From Lingula anatina (taxonomy: Eukaryota > Brachiopoda > Lingulata > Lingulida > Lingulidae), in contig NW_019775649.1 in assembly GCF_001039355.2 (NCBI RefSeq), positions 70,729 through 134,728 of the forward strand: 64,000 nt of DNA. Reading direction: 5' to 3'. A program made the position numbers and the translations under genes. Shown piece after piece: positions 11,406 to 24,366 of the stretch. The notes beneath the pieces are model-generated. The model did not search any database and was not told the origin of the DNA. It worked only from the letters and a program-made list of their open reading frames with translations. Each line of letters starts with the position of its first letter. The stretch's first letter is position 1.

Positions 11406-14400
11406 TTAGCTGTTGACTTCTGTAACTGCATTATCTGCTGTTGAATCTGTGCCATCAGCATGTAGTATTAGAGGAGCAGAGTTTGTATTCCGCAATAGTT
11501 CATGAAAGGATGCATTCTGAAAATAAAACAAAATTGTGTTATTTGACTGATGTTAATATCATATTCATGACAGAAATAAAATGAAGACATAAAGGTCAAT
11601 GACCATATCTTGAGGTGATGATCTTGACAAATATGTTAAAACAACAAAAGAGGTCCTTCATATATAACCCTTCTTGAATATGTCTCAATAGTATAAGGTA
11701 AGAAAATGTCCTTAATTCTTCCATCATTAAAAGCACAAATGCACTTACTAGCACAGATGCACTTACTGTTAGTGATGAGTCTAAAATATTTTGATGATTA
11801 TTATCTTTCCTCCTTTGCTCTTCCCTTCTTTGTTCTTCTCGTTGTTTTCTCTCTCCAGGAGAATAGAAGCGACCGCCTTCCCCACGAGATCTATTCATTG
11901 CATGCTTATGACGACTTTCATGAAGATATTTCTGTAAAAACCAAGAAAATATTATATGACTATTCATTTAGTTTTCAACTCATCTCCTGAATTCTGTGTA
12001 CAATTATATATGTAAATAATATTATGTAAAACTAAAGGCTGACAAACTGTCATGGTAAACTATCAACATCATTTACATGACATCAAGATACAGGAATATT
12101 TCCAGGACTGACCAAACAACTTACTTTCCTCTCCTTTGGTATTTTTCCCTCTGCCTCCAATTTAGCCCTGGCTTGCCGCCGTTTGAGTATCCTGTGATAT
12201 TGCTTGGCATTCACGTACAATGGCTCCTCCTCCATAACCTCCTGACCAGGGAGGGGCAACCTCTGCATGGCAGCTCCACCTCCAGAGGCTGTGGATGTTG
12301 TGTTGGTTGGGACCATCTGTAACAAGTGAGATATGTCTATAAACATGAATATTTTGCTAAGTAAAATGCCCTTATGAGAGTAAATAAACTTGCATAGCAG
12401 ATTTAAATCAAAAATGGTTTCACCATTTAGCATGTGAAGCAAAGCTATCACTAATTTTACATTGTGTGGTAATTTTCTCTTCCCTAGAAATATTTTACAT
12501 TATCAGTGAACAAAAACTAACAAACTAAACATATCCTTACAAGTCAAAACCATTCAAAATGACCAAAACACTACTGAAACATGGATTTGAAGTTCGTCAA
12601 ACAGATGGGAAGACCCAAAGCAGCCTCACCATGATAACCTGTCCCTGCCCCCCTGTGCCAGGAATAGTGATAGTGGTGGGCATACTACTGGCAGTGGAGG
12701 CCTGGGCTGTCTGGGTGGCTAGACTGGTAGGAATCTGGATAACCTGACCTGCTACAATGAAATATAGTTGGCAGTGATGAAATTTATGTTCCAACATAGT
12801 TAATGCTTAAATTGTTAAGATATAGACACACACACACACCATACTGTGCACTGATTGCAGTAAAAGTTTGCTTATGACACCACAGCAAATACTGCATTCA
12901 GTAGCCAGAAATACCATATTACCAGGCTTATAGTGAAAATAAATAGTACTTTGTTTTTCAATATTCAATGGTTGTGCTTTTGTGTGTGTGTGCATGTGTG
13001 TATGTATACATATCCCCCATTCACTCTAACAGCTGTACCTTGCTGGTTAGGTTGCTGTATTTGTAACATCTGAGCCACATTGTCCCCTCCCCCTGCAGGC
13101 TGGTAGATGATGGCCTGACTGTCCCCAATCTGGATAATCTGCCCAGTCACTGCCTGCTGACCCTGGCCCTGGGGTTGTTGAATGATTATCTAGAATTTTA
13201 AAGAATAGTACTACTGCTGAACAAGGCAATTTTAGACTGTTAATGACGAAGACCTTATCTCATTTGCTTGACTTATCAAAATCAAGACCTGTGTATGTAT
13301 TTCCCAATTTAAATTTACTTTTTTCTACTTAAGCCATGATATCCGTGTTTTCATCTGACATGAACAACATTTTATCAGAGTAAACTCACCTGTTGTCCTT
13401 GTGAATTAGTCAACTGTTGCCCAACCTGTAGAACCTGAATCTGAAATGTATGGAATATGATTAAGTTTCTGTGCATCTGCATTTTGGCACCACTGCACAC
13501 ATTTTACTAGAGAAGCATCAGCTATAAAAGCACACAGCAAGGCAATGAAGCAAAGCTACTAAAATATTTTGATCATATAAAAAGCCAACCATCCTTGTAC
13601 TCCCAATTTCCATGGGCATGGATTCTAAAAACACAATTCAATCACAATTTGGTTTCATATGTCCACTTCTAATATAGTCAAACTCTTCATAAGGTTTACC
13701 TGCTGCGATTGATTTTGCTGCTGTTGTTGTTGGTGCTGTCCAACTTGAAACTGTAAAGGTTGTGTCTGTAAGATATTAATTACCGTTGCAAATACTCTGC
13801 TAGTTAACAATGAAGTCATATCTTCAGCAGCTTACTCATGTGTAGGTTCATGCTGGCATATGAAATAATAGGGATAATAACTCTTTGTTTCGGCCAAAAA
13901 ATGAATTTTCCTGGAGTAACCAACAATTTTCCCATACTAACCAATGGTTAATGAATCCATTTTTACATTCAAAGGTAGTCCCTGTTTTTTATCTAAAAAG
14001 TTTGGTTTTTTGTTATAGCCATTTGTATAGCCATCAATGGAGGATACGTTAGTCTGGATGACTGGTGCTATATTTTGGCCAAATTGCTCAAAATGTGGAA
14101 AAAGCATGAAACTTGGCACAAATGTTCTTTGGTCTATGCTGATCATTTTCAAGGGCAGTGCCCAAAATTTCAAAGCGTTGCTTAGCAACCGTTGCTATGG
14201 AAGTGAATTTCCTTAGTAACAAGCTAATTAGACCTTTCTTGTCCAGTTTAAATGGTTTAGAAATGCTAATAACTATTTTCGGGCATCAGAACTATCACTA
14301 GACTATTTTAAGGCAATTAAAACCCAAATTAACCTTAGCCACGATTGCTAGGCAGCATATTACCCTAGCAACAAGCATTTAAAGTTGCGTTAGTCTATTA

Positions 14401-17400
14401 AGTAAGGCAAATCTATAATACTAGCTAAGAACTACACTTTTGAGCAAGATGTTCATACTTTTAATCCAGTAAGTTGAACCAATTGTGTGTTTACACATAT
14501 CCGATCAAATAAATTGCTAGTGCAGATACTTAAGGCAGCATGTTCAAAATTAGTAACCAGCCATTTCCATGCTTTTATCACCTTATGACTCTTTATAAAA
14601 CTTTGCAATAGTTAATAATAATAATAATAGTTAATTCTCCCTTGTATGTGCAATATACAGTGCATTTTGCCCTTGCACATTGTTAGCCTCTACATCTGCA
14701 CCTACATGCACACTGGAGCAACTCTGGACAGGTCAATAGCTTCTGGCAAATGTGTCCACTTAGGCCCACTGTTCCGCACAAATCCAACAAGAGTGAGCAC
14801 ATGGTATCTGATGACATGGCACCGTAGTGCTGATTCAGATATGTTCATCTCGCAAGAATATTGTTGTAGAGCAGCCTTAGTGGAAGTAAGATATGGCATC
14901 TAACGGCCTTTGGGTGTGAATAGAAACTTTTGAACTTCATTGATTAACAAATACAATTAAAATAGAACCATGCAGGTGTATTTAAGTTACTTGGTAGAGA
15001 ATAGAAACTGACAAAATACAATGTGAAAAAACTTTTTAGAAAATATTGAACAAAATGAAAAATATCTTGGAAATCTGGTCTCTGAGAAACCTTTCAATAA
15101 TAGGAAAGTCAACAGTGGTTAAACCTTTAGTATTTCTCATCTTATGTAGGGCATGTATAAANNNNNNNNNNNNNNNNNNNNNNNNNNNNNNNNNNNNNNN
15201 NNNNNNNNNNNNNNNNNNNNNNNNNNNNNNNNNNNNNNNNNNNNNNNNNNNNNNNNNNNNNNNNNNNNNNNNNNNNNNNNNNNNNNNNNNNNNNNNNNNN
15301 NNNNNNNNNNNNNNNNNNNNNNNNNNNNNNNNNNNNNNNNNNNNNNNNNNNNNNNNNNNNNNNNNNNNNNNNNNNNNNNNNNNNNNNNNNNNNNNNNNNN
15401 NNNNNNNNNNNNNNNNNNNNNNNNNNNNNNNNNNNNNNNNNNNNNNNNNNNNNNNNNNNNNNNNNNNNNNNNNNNNNNNNNNNNNNNNNNNNNNNNNNNN
15501 NNNNNNNNNNNNNNNNNNNNNNNNNNNNNNNNNNNNNNNNNNNNNNNNNNNNNNNNNNNNNNNNNNNNNNNNNNNNNNNNNNNNNNNNNNNNNNNNNNNN
15601 NNNNTGAAATTCAGGAAAATTTCAGTTTAACCCCAGATGAAATCTTATCACAACCATTATGTCAAAACTCAAAAATTGAAAGAAATTAAAAAACTATTTT
15701 CCATAAAAGATGGTGTAAAAATGATTTTGGTTTTTTTACATCAATGCTATTATAAATGACATTTGAAATCCCCTCTGTCTAGAGGAACTCAACAAAAAAT
15801 CAACCTTAACACTAACTGTCTGGGCTAATTCAGCATGTTAAATACTTGTTGCTAGGGTAATATGCTGCCTAGCAACTGTTGCAATGGTTTACTTGGGTTT
15901 TTAATGTCTTAAAATAGTATAGTGATAGTTCTGATGGTTTGAAACATTATTAAAAGCCTTTTTAAATAATTTAAACTGAACAAGAAAGGTCCAATTAGCT
16001 TGTTACTAAGGTAAATCACTTCCTTAGCAACGGTTGCTAAGCAACGCTTTGAAATTTTGGGCACTGCCCTTGAAAATGATCAGCATAGTCCAAAGAACAT
16101 TTGTGCCAAGTTTCATGCTTTTTCCACCTTTTGAGCAATTTTTGCACCAGTCATCTAGACTACGTGGTCTAAAGACAAGCTCAGATATCAGAATAATAGC
16201 TATAACTGCCATTTTTGTGGTAAAACAGAATATATCATATTTCTATGAGTTATTCACAATGTTTTTATTGTGAAATATAGATCTCATACGAAGAGTTATT
16301 ATTCCTTTAAGCAACATGGTTTTGCTTAAAGTAACAAAGTGTAGGATTTTAAACACTCCGTAAGTACATAAACAATTTCTTGATGAACATATCTGAGGCC
16401 AAGTTATACTTTTTGTTCATATTTGGAGAGATATTTCTTTGATAAATCTTGTATAGAATAATCAAATTTAACCACTCCAAAGAACCTCACCATGGTCAAC
16501 CATCTTGCCAAGTTTTAAATTGTGCAGAATCCAGAAGTTAGCATGAGAACTGAGCTAGTGAGAATGGCAAAACTTTAAAACAATTACTTTAAGCATGGGT
16601 TGAGGAATTTAATTCTCCCTGATTATAACAGAAATATGGCAAGTGTCAAGAAAATCCTACACTGTGCACCTTAAAGATGATATAGAATGTTGTAAAATTG
16701 CTATAATACTAACATGATCCCTGAATATTAAGGCAATATGCATGTGGCGTCACTTTCCAGTCAATTGTGTCAGTGTCCTGCAATGTCCTAGGTGTTGAAA
16801 AGATGTTACAGGGGTTGGGGCTGATAAACTGGAAAGTGATGTCACTCACAAATAGCCCATCTTCACAGGTGAAAAGGCTTTCCATGCTAATAAATATTGA
16901 TGTGGTCTGTGAATTTCCAGCAACAATGATTTGTGGAATAATCAAGCTAGCTAGGCCAGAATGTTTGCTCTCTTCTGCTTTTATTTAACACCAATTTGTT
17001 TAGATGGGCAGAAATTAGTCAAACTGAACTTTATATAAATGTGTACTATTAAGTCATAGAAAACCTCTTAAGTGCACTGTTATTCTATTGTTCTCTGCTG
17101 AGTACTAATTTCAGTGTAAATGTTTGCTATGAATTGTAAATTAATTTATAATGAAACAACATACACTTTGGAACATTGAAATGCATGAAACAAAGGAATA
17201 TATGAGCATGTTGGCGAAAAAAAAATTCTGTAAATAACATGTACAGAGTAAATGTAAGCAGTGTTCTACAGCATTCCCATTACCATGCTTGCTGACACAT
17301 GACAACATTCTAGCCAATATACTGTGGCTGACACTGCCATCATTTATACTTTTATTTGGAGCTTTACAAATTATACATTTACATCTATCTACATTTATTG

Positions 17401-18283
17401 AATTTTATCAACATAAAATGCAGCTGCATTTTGCATGCACTTCACAAATTAAAGGGTATGCAACATCAACTATGTTCCAAAACACTCCATTTTTGATGTC
17501 ATGTATTTGTTATAATTGCTAAGTTGAAGACAACAATTTTACAAACTAAACTACCATTAATAAAGATTATTACATTATTAACAAAATATTGGGCTGTGGG
17601 AGGAGAGGGAGGAATAAACAAGCATTACAAAGTTATCTTGTATTAAAAGATATTAAGAATAAGAGTACGTACCACTGAGTGGGTATTTCAACAGCCTTTA
17701 TCAGATTCAAATACTCCTAGTGGGTTGTTTTTTAGTTACTGTTACAAATCAAAACTGTACACGACTTGGATCACAACAGAATTTAATTGTAACATACTTT
17801 GAAGGATGAATTTTTTTCCTAACCTGCTGAAATCCCTGCTGTCCAGCTAGTTGCAGAGTCTGTCCCTGGGGCATGGTGATAATCTGCTGGCCAGACATTA
17901 GTTGGCCTTGATTTATCTGTACCAACTAAATAAAATAGACATTGACATTATATACCTTTTTATTAATTCCCAACATTTAAAATTAAGTTTATATTAGAAT
18001 TTTAATTATTGCATGGACATAGCAGAAGCTTTAACAACACTGATTAACCTCAATGAATGCAACAGGACAAACACTTCCAAACTTTCAATTTGTCTGATAC
18101 ATATATATGGATCTTTTTTCCTTGATACTTATTGAAATATTTTATACTGATTATTTGTATTTAATACAGTTATTCCTATACCTGTCCCTGTGTTTGCAAG
18201 CCTTGGACCTGTGAAGGCTGCATGATAACTTGTGAGGGCTGCTGCTGACCATCAGATGCTGTGGTCACTTGAAATTGCTCCAT
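11406..18283 (-). CDS. NFYA: NF-YA, CCAAT-binding transcription factor subunit alpha
   Basis: NF-YA joins the NF-YB/NF-YC histone-fold dimer and makes the sequence-specific contact with CCAAT boxes. Nine coding exons are supported: 18283-18182, 17925-17824, 13765-13700, 13440-13390, 13189-13039, 12751-12630, 12316-12125, 11931-11767 and 11516-11406, for 353 aa (human is about 347). The N-terminal two-thirds is the Gln-rich activation region. Exon 7 carries the subunit-interaction helix ([20 protein letters not shown]) and exon 8 the DNA-recognition segment ([20 protein letters not shown]). A non-coding first exon probably ends near 18891. The last exon has an alternative acceptor and exon 8 a duplicated donor (see findings), so the C-terminus may vary. 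The intron between exons 2 and 3 holds a 2.4-kb mobile element. Confidence 0.93.
13870..16306. mobile_element. 2.4-kb long-inverted-repeat element (family T, longest copy)
   Basis: The ends are AGGGATAATAACTCTTTG on the left and, reverse complemented, AGGAATAATAACTCTTCG on the right. TTAA follows the right end (16307-16310); the left flank TAAT is degenerate. Subterminal sequence is also inverted over hundreds of bases: the left segment around 14140-14200 (AAGCGTTGCTTAGCAACCGT) reappears inverted around 16024-16090. The middle is interrupted by an assembly gap (15162-15604), and no transposase reading frame is recognisable in the visible part. It lies in the largest NFYA intron. Short relatives are at 5618-5954 and 36941-37559. 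Confidence 0.75.
15162..15604. other. Assembly gap (443 N)
   Basis: A run of N lies inside the long-inverted-repeat element in the NFYA intron. Any reading frame spanning it is not real. A long foldback is a likely cause of the assembly failure. Confidence 0.95.
16307..17823. other. Remainder of the large NFYA intron
   Basis: AT-rich sequence without a supported exon. Short open frames here show no recognisable protein similarity. Confidence 0.5.
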
Positions 18284-18891
18284 CTCAATGCCTTACTGTA
18301 AAATAATAAATATGACCTCACACAAATTAAGAATGTCATAAAATTATATGCCCAGCTGTAATTTTTCTGTGATGTCAACATGAAACATTGTATTTTTCTA
18401 CATATTTTGGAACCATCTACCAGTCATAAGTAACATGCTAAAATATGCAGTGCCTTGGTTGTTTAACAAAAACAGAATTTTTGTACATGTCGAAATATTT
18501 GTGCATGACATACAGATAACAATGCAAGAGGTACAGGTGCAAGAAGCTTGTCAGCCCAAAGCATAATACAGTTCTTGTTAACATCATTGCTCTCAAATTT
18601 TCATGCATCTAATGCTTAATTACGCCAAAAAGAACTAGACTAGATCCAAAACAAATCAACGTACTGCATTTAGTGTACACCTTAACAATGTGATGTGTGA
18701 TTCTGTATGTTAATGATCTAGACGTAAATTGTAACCCGATACACAAAGGTCTACTACAATATACATAAACATTGTCTTTTTTGGCTAATAAAGTAATCGT
18801 CCGGTTTTGGGCTCATTTCCTGTTTATATTTTGTTTCAACACGTGCGTCTACAACTGTCAACAAGAACATAAGAATAAGGAGCACTTACAT

Positions 18892-19310
18892 TGGGTGAAA
18901 TCCGGACGAACCCGAGTTGATTGGCTATGGAAATCAATCTGAAATGGACGGCGAATCATGAGCCATCCAGAGCACAAGCTTCACCTCTATTGGTGCACTT
19001 CTGTCTAGCGCGCTCCCTCCCTCGCATTATAATGTCAATAATTTGCATGTATTGTAAAAAAAGCAATATTTTGAGAATAAAAAATGTTACACGCATTTGA
19101 ATGTGTATTCATTAAATCTAAATTTTCAAACCTATTGTCTTAAAAAATTGATAAGTTATTCTCTTTTTCATATAATTCTACTTGTTTTTTGGGGCGAATT
19201 GTTCAAAGGAGATAAAAGCCCAATCGCGTGCTGGCACCTGTTCACCAATCAGAGTACAGATTTTGGTCACGTGATATCATATCTCTAACCTACATACGGG
19301 GCACTTCAAA
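18892..19310. promoter_or_regulatory. Bidirectional NFYA/SERGEF promoter with CCAAT boxes
   Basis: This short intergenic stretch separates the NFYA first exon (minus) from the SERGEF start (plus). CCAAT-type boxes are seen as ATTGG at 18920-18924 and 18989-18993, and as CCAAT at 19220-19224 and 19245-19249, the last in the context ACCAATCAGAG. The stretch also holds CpG-containing segments such as GGACGGCGAATC. The boxes are direct sequence observations; use by NF-Y itself is inference. Confidence 0.6.
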
Positions 19311-22300
19311 ATGGAAGCCCCCTGCAGGAAGTTTTTTGCATGGGTTTGTGAATTTTTAAGATTTAATCGTCCTTATTGCAAGTCGTTATAACCTTGCAAA
19401 ACCAATAGAATTAAAAAGAAAACTTTTAGTTATGTGCTTTTTGCAATTTTATTCTGTAGAAGGTAAGATACAAACACCTGCTTGCATTGTGTCATTCTGT
19501 GTCGTCAAAAGCTGTGACCTACATTATAATCACAAATGCCAGCGGCCGATTTAGGGAGGGGGGTCAAGGTGGCCCTAACACCCCGATTTTTGAAAAAATA
19601 ACACCAACGGTCCCTTCCTGAAATTAGACTTTTGACTAACTGAATCATAGTTCCAAATGGCCCCATTCACCCTCTAAAATACCCAACATTTTTGGGGCCT
19701 TCACTGCATGGGCCCCGAACCCCCCGCAAAGGAGCTGGGGAGGGGGGTGAGAGGGTCAGCTTCGCATCTGTGCCACCCCCCCTTTTAAATAATCCTGGAT
19801 CCGCCCCTGAATGCAATGTTTATTAATAATAGGGAAGCCCCTTTTGATCTAAACTTGATTGAGCGCTTTGAAAAGGTACGCCCTTGTCTGATGTTTGTTA
19901 AAAATTAATTTTGTGAATTGATTAAAATCTAAAATCCATTAATTCTCTTTTCAACTAAAACCAAAAACACTATAATTTTAGAAATGACCCCACAGTTAGC
20001 CAGAGTGAAACCTTTTAATCTTGGTATTTAATTTATTGTATTTAATTTAATTTATTAATTTTTCTTTTAAAATGAAATTTTAGGGTGCCAACAGTCATGG
20101 TCAGCTTGCGTTAGGACATACAGAAGACCAAATGTTGCCAAAAACAACAGAGGACTTCAACATACCTTTGAGACATGCCACAGGTGGAGGAGGACATACA
20201 TTATTACTTACAGGTAAAGGAAAAATAAACAATTTTGAACTGTGTTATAGGAGGAAGTGGGATAGATATGTTGTGTACATAAGGACAGAATTTGTCACTA
20301 AATGTTTGAAGTTCTTTAGGATTCTTCTAAGTATGGCAATTGTTTATTACTACAGTATAACACTTTTCAGATAGTGGTCAGTTATTTGCATGTGGCAATA
20401 ATAATAAGGGTCAGCTTGGTTTGCAACATACAGAAGAAATGTTCAGGCCACAGATAGTGAAGGCACTAGAAAAGGAACTCACTGTTTGTGCCAAAGGAGG
20501 ATGGGACTTCACCTTGGTGTTATCAAGTATGCAATGATTTTTTATTAGAGGAGGAGAAACTAGCTGTCTTAGAATAATTAAAACTCTCAGAAAGACTTCC
20601 TTAATGTAACATTAGTGGGAAACCTTATTCCTTTCTCTATGGATTTTTATTTGATATAATATTCTTACACCATTTTATAACGTTATGTAAAAATAATAAG
20701 TGTATATTTTTAGGTAAATTTGGCTGTGTTAATTTGTTGGTTTTAAGATTTTCTTACATTACATGTTGAATGCCAGATATTTATTTTTAAGTCCTTTTTT
20801 TANGATACTTTGTAATACTATCAGAAAATATCTCTGGGTCCGCTCCTGTTATTGACCATGTTACCTGTTGTGCAAGATTAAAATTCAGTGTTGACTGACA
20901 GTGCTATTATAAGCATTATTTATTATTGCATCAAAATTGACAAAATGACCTTTTTTGCATCTTTATTTTCTGTTTTTTGTCTGTACATTTGACAGCTTTG
21001 CTGCCTTGTGTTTTGTTTCCAGATGAAAAAAAACTGTATGCATGTGGTTCTAACATGTTTGGTCAGCTTGGTTTGACCCCTGTGCAATCTTATGTCTCAA
21101 GCCCAGTGAGTTGATTAACTGTTAAGGTATTCATACAGTAGTGTGTTGTTGCTCTTGTAAGCATGAAGTTAACTTCATTATATAGATTAGATTTAATATT
21201 GATCTACCCATATACTGCACATGTATCTCTAAACTTATTTCAATCACATTTGCTTATTGCCAACTTTTTGATATGAAGCACAATATTAAGACTGTACATT
21301 TGTGTTTTTAAAGCTAGTATTATTACTGTAATATTGAGGCATTATGAAATCTCAACTGACACAATCAATTTTTTTTCCAGACACCAGTAAATTTGAATTG
21401 CCTAGTCAAAGATCTCTCTACTGGTTTGAGACATTCAGTGCTTCTGACAGGTAGGCAGAATATGTAAAACATGATCATATTTTTATCTTTCTGTTTGACA
21501 TTATCATTTTTACTTTTTAATGTTTCGAAGATATGAATTGTCAGTATCATGGTATAGTTATAAAGTTATACAAAAAAAAAGAAAATTTTCAGTCTTCATC
21601 TTCTTGAATGTAGAGAAAGGCAATGTTTTAACAATGGGAAGTGGGAAAAAGGGACAACAAGGTGTACTGGTTAATGATGTTCCCCCAAAAATTGTGACAA
21701 CCCCAAATGAAGGTAAGTAATTTGTGCTAGCAATATTTCCATAAAATTTTCTTTTGTTTTAATACATTCATATCTGTAATTTTTAATCTCTTGAAATCAT
21801 TTTAAGACATCAAAAGTATGCAATCAACAGGATTTTCTTTTGGATTAATTTATTTTCTGTTATTTTTTTATCTCTTGAAAGTATTTTACAACATTTTGTT
21901 CATAACTTTTAGTCTTATAACTAAATTTTGTATATAAATTTTAGTGGCATTTCCAAGTGGTCCTATGACTGCAACACAAGTAGTAGCAGGGTCACATCAC
22001 ACAGCATGTTTGTCAGGTAATCTTAAAATAATTAGTTTTTATTAAATTAATGAAATGTCATAGTTTTTGCTTTCATAACAGGGTTTTACCTGATAGATCA
22101 CCTCATAAAGAGCAGAATTTATTACAAAGGTATACTATGTATGTTAAAAACTGTCCTGATGTAATATTGTTTGTCTACCTATGCAATTCCCAAGCTTTAA
22201 TTCATGGGTAGGAGTTTTTTTTTCTGTCAGTGAAGTACTTTTTGTTGCAAAAATCCCAGATAGAAAACCTTCAAGGTTTGTCAAGAGTGAAACACATGTG

Positions 22301-23477
22301 TTTCAAATTAAAACAAAAACATTAGTAAATAGAAATCGTTGGAACTGTGAACAAAGTTATTGATAATTTTTTGTCAAGAAGTTTGAAGTGCTTAAAAACA
22401 TAAAGAATGCTTACAAAATAATAAGTAATAGATCATGAGCATGTAAGATATTTGAAGGTTTAATTTTTAATTTTACTTTATCCAGATCAGGGCCAGGTGT
22501 TTGTATGGGGTTGCAATAAATATGGCCAATGTGCACTAGATCCACATACCCAGCCACAGGTTAACAGACCTCACTGTGTGCCACAGAAAGTTTTTAGAAA
22601 TAAAAAAGTGTGTCAAGTCTACAGTGGGTGGACACATCTCCTTGCAGTCACAGGTATATGATACTGTATTTGGTAAATATCCTTCCTTAGGATCATAAAA
22701 ATAGAAAAATCAGTTGTAATTTTTAACCTGCTGTTTGATAACATAAGCACATGTATTATTTTTATTAGTGTATTTTATGTTGTGTGACTGTTTCAACCCA
22801 TCCCTACTTTAAAAATTTGTTTGAATTTAATAGTTTCAACATTATTCCTCAGATCAGTTTCACTGGGTTTCAGATGATGGCCAGGTGTTCAGTTGGGGTA
22901 GGGCTGACTATGGGCAGTTAGGAAGACCAGTCCAGAGTGGTCAGTTGTGTGATTTCACCCCAACACCCATTGAGTCCATTCCACAGGTATCTCAGTTATG
23001 TTGTGGATCAGAGCACAGCCTAGCAATTACAGGTAATAAAAATAATTAATCTTTTAGAAGTCTTAAAGAATTCCCTATTTTTATTATTATCAATGATTTT
23101 TATTCCTGTCATTACATTTTAATATTATTTACACTTAGGCTTTTATAGTTATGAATTTTTTCTGTGAGGTTTGAATAATTATGACATTTCAGATGTATCA
23201 TAAAACTTAATCTGTTTATTTTTGTTATTTGAAACTTCCACTTCATATTTGAACTACATATATAATAGATATCAAGTTATCAATCCTTAATCCATTACTA
23301 GCTGACAGCAAAGTTCTCACCTGGGGTTGGAATGAGCATGGGATATGTGGCACAGGGGATGAAATCAATGTAATGACTCCTCAAACAGTCAAAACACTGG
23401 ATACGTTCAGGACAGTATTGATTGGAGCTGGGGCTGGGCATTCTATGGCTTTGTGTGAGGTACCAAGTTCCAGCTAG
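19311..23477 (+). CDS. SERGEF: SERGEF (DelGEF), RCC1-repeat secretion-regulating factor
   Basis: SERGEF is an RCC1-like seven-bladed propeller protein, reported in vertebrates to bind the exocyst subunit Sec5 and affect secretion. Coding exons are 19311-19343, 20084-20213, 20371-20526, 21023-21105, 21381-21450, 21614-21712, 21945-22016, 22496-22653, 22853-23032 and 23302-23477, all in phase. Repeated RCC1 motifs of the form WG-N-GQLG are obvious: GANSHGQLALGH, CGNNNKGQLGLQH, CGSNMFGQLG, WGCNKYGQCA, WGRADYGQLGR and WGWNEHGICG. The last two blocks match SERGEF specifically rather than RCC1 or HERC proteins. It ends with SMALCEVPSSS, shorter than vertebrate SERGEF, which has an extra tail. A polyadenylation signal AATAAA lies at 23851-23856. 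A single N at 20803 lies in intron 3. Confidence 0.92.
19540..19809. mobile_element. hAT-like MITE in SERGEF intron 1
   Basis: The right end, reverse complemented, begins CAGGGGCGGATCCAGGATTA. The left end CAGCGGCCGATTTAGG is a diverged version of the same sequence. CAGGGGCGGATCCAG ends are typical of widespread hAT-type MITEs. AATGC flanks both sides, compatible with a decayed target duplication. No coding capacity. Confidence 0.7.
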
Positions 23478-24006
23478 TGCAGAAAATGAGAAAAAGACTC
23501 AAAAATATTCAAGATGGTTTTTGTGAAATGCATGTAATGAGGGCATCAAAACACTGAGGAAAAAAGTACTAGTACGTTGCCAAAAGTAAAGTTACTATAA
23601 GTTACTATAACTTGTTCTCTCTCAAACAAATACCATGTCACTTGTAAAGAATGATCCCAACATAGTGCCCCTAAACATTATTATATTATATTATATTATG
23701 TTAGATAAACAGCATGAAGAACTGATGTTCGTACCTTTTACTATCCATTTTTTTGTAAATACTGTAAATAGGCTGGAAACATTTTAACTCGTTTGCAATA
23801 TTCGACAGTGTTTTAAAGAAGAATTTGTTGGCCTATATTTAATTATTTATAATAAAGATCAAGAATGGCAAAAAAACTTATTTTGTATTTTTCATCTGGA
23901 AGAAAGTACATTCACAAGCACGTTTGAAAGAAGTACATGATATTTCAACTTTCGCTCAAACTCTAATATATCTCTTCTTAAATCACAAACGATGATCAAG
24001 CGCCGC

Positions 24007-24366
24007 CTGATTATAACCTCCGCCAAGGAGGTTATGTTTTCACCCCTGTTTGTCTGTCTGCCATCAACATAACTCAAAAAGTTATGGATCGATTTTGATG
24101 AAATTTTCAGGAACTGGCAGAAGTGGGCCAAGGAAGAGATGATTATTTTTTGGTGGTGATCCGGATCAATAATCCATCAATAATCAATGATAAAAAACTA
24201 AGTTGTGGACCGATTTTGATGAAATTTTCAGAAACTCTCAGAAGTGGGCCAAGAAAGAGATGATTAGTTTTTGGTGGTGATCTGGATCTATAATCAATCA
24301 ATAATCAATAATAATAAAAAATCGCTGCCTCTGCGGAGGTCTGCGCTCTCGGAGTGCTTTTCTAGT
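24007..24366. repeat. Dispersed repeat of a type common in marine invertebrates
   Basis: It starts with ACCTCCGCCAAGGAGGTTAT and ends with GGTCTGCGCTCTCGGAGTGC followed by TTTTCTAGTT. It contains two imperfect tandem copies (about 24075-24180 and 24195-24300) of a unit centred on GATTTTGATGAAATTTTCAG and GAAGTGGGCCAA. I recognise this as a high-copy repeat of marine animals; its class is unclear. It lies between SERGEF and the first transporter gene, whose minus-strand polyadenylation signals are at 24429-24434 and 24457-24462. Confidence 0.6.

Noticed and set aside
15046-15689. Long open frames spanning the N run
   Set aside because: Created by unknown bases; no coding signal outside the gap.
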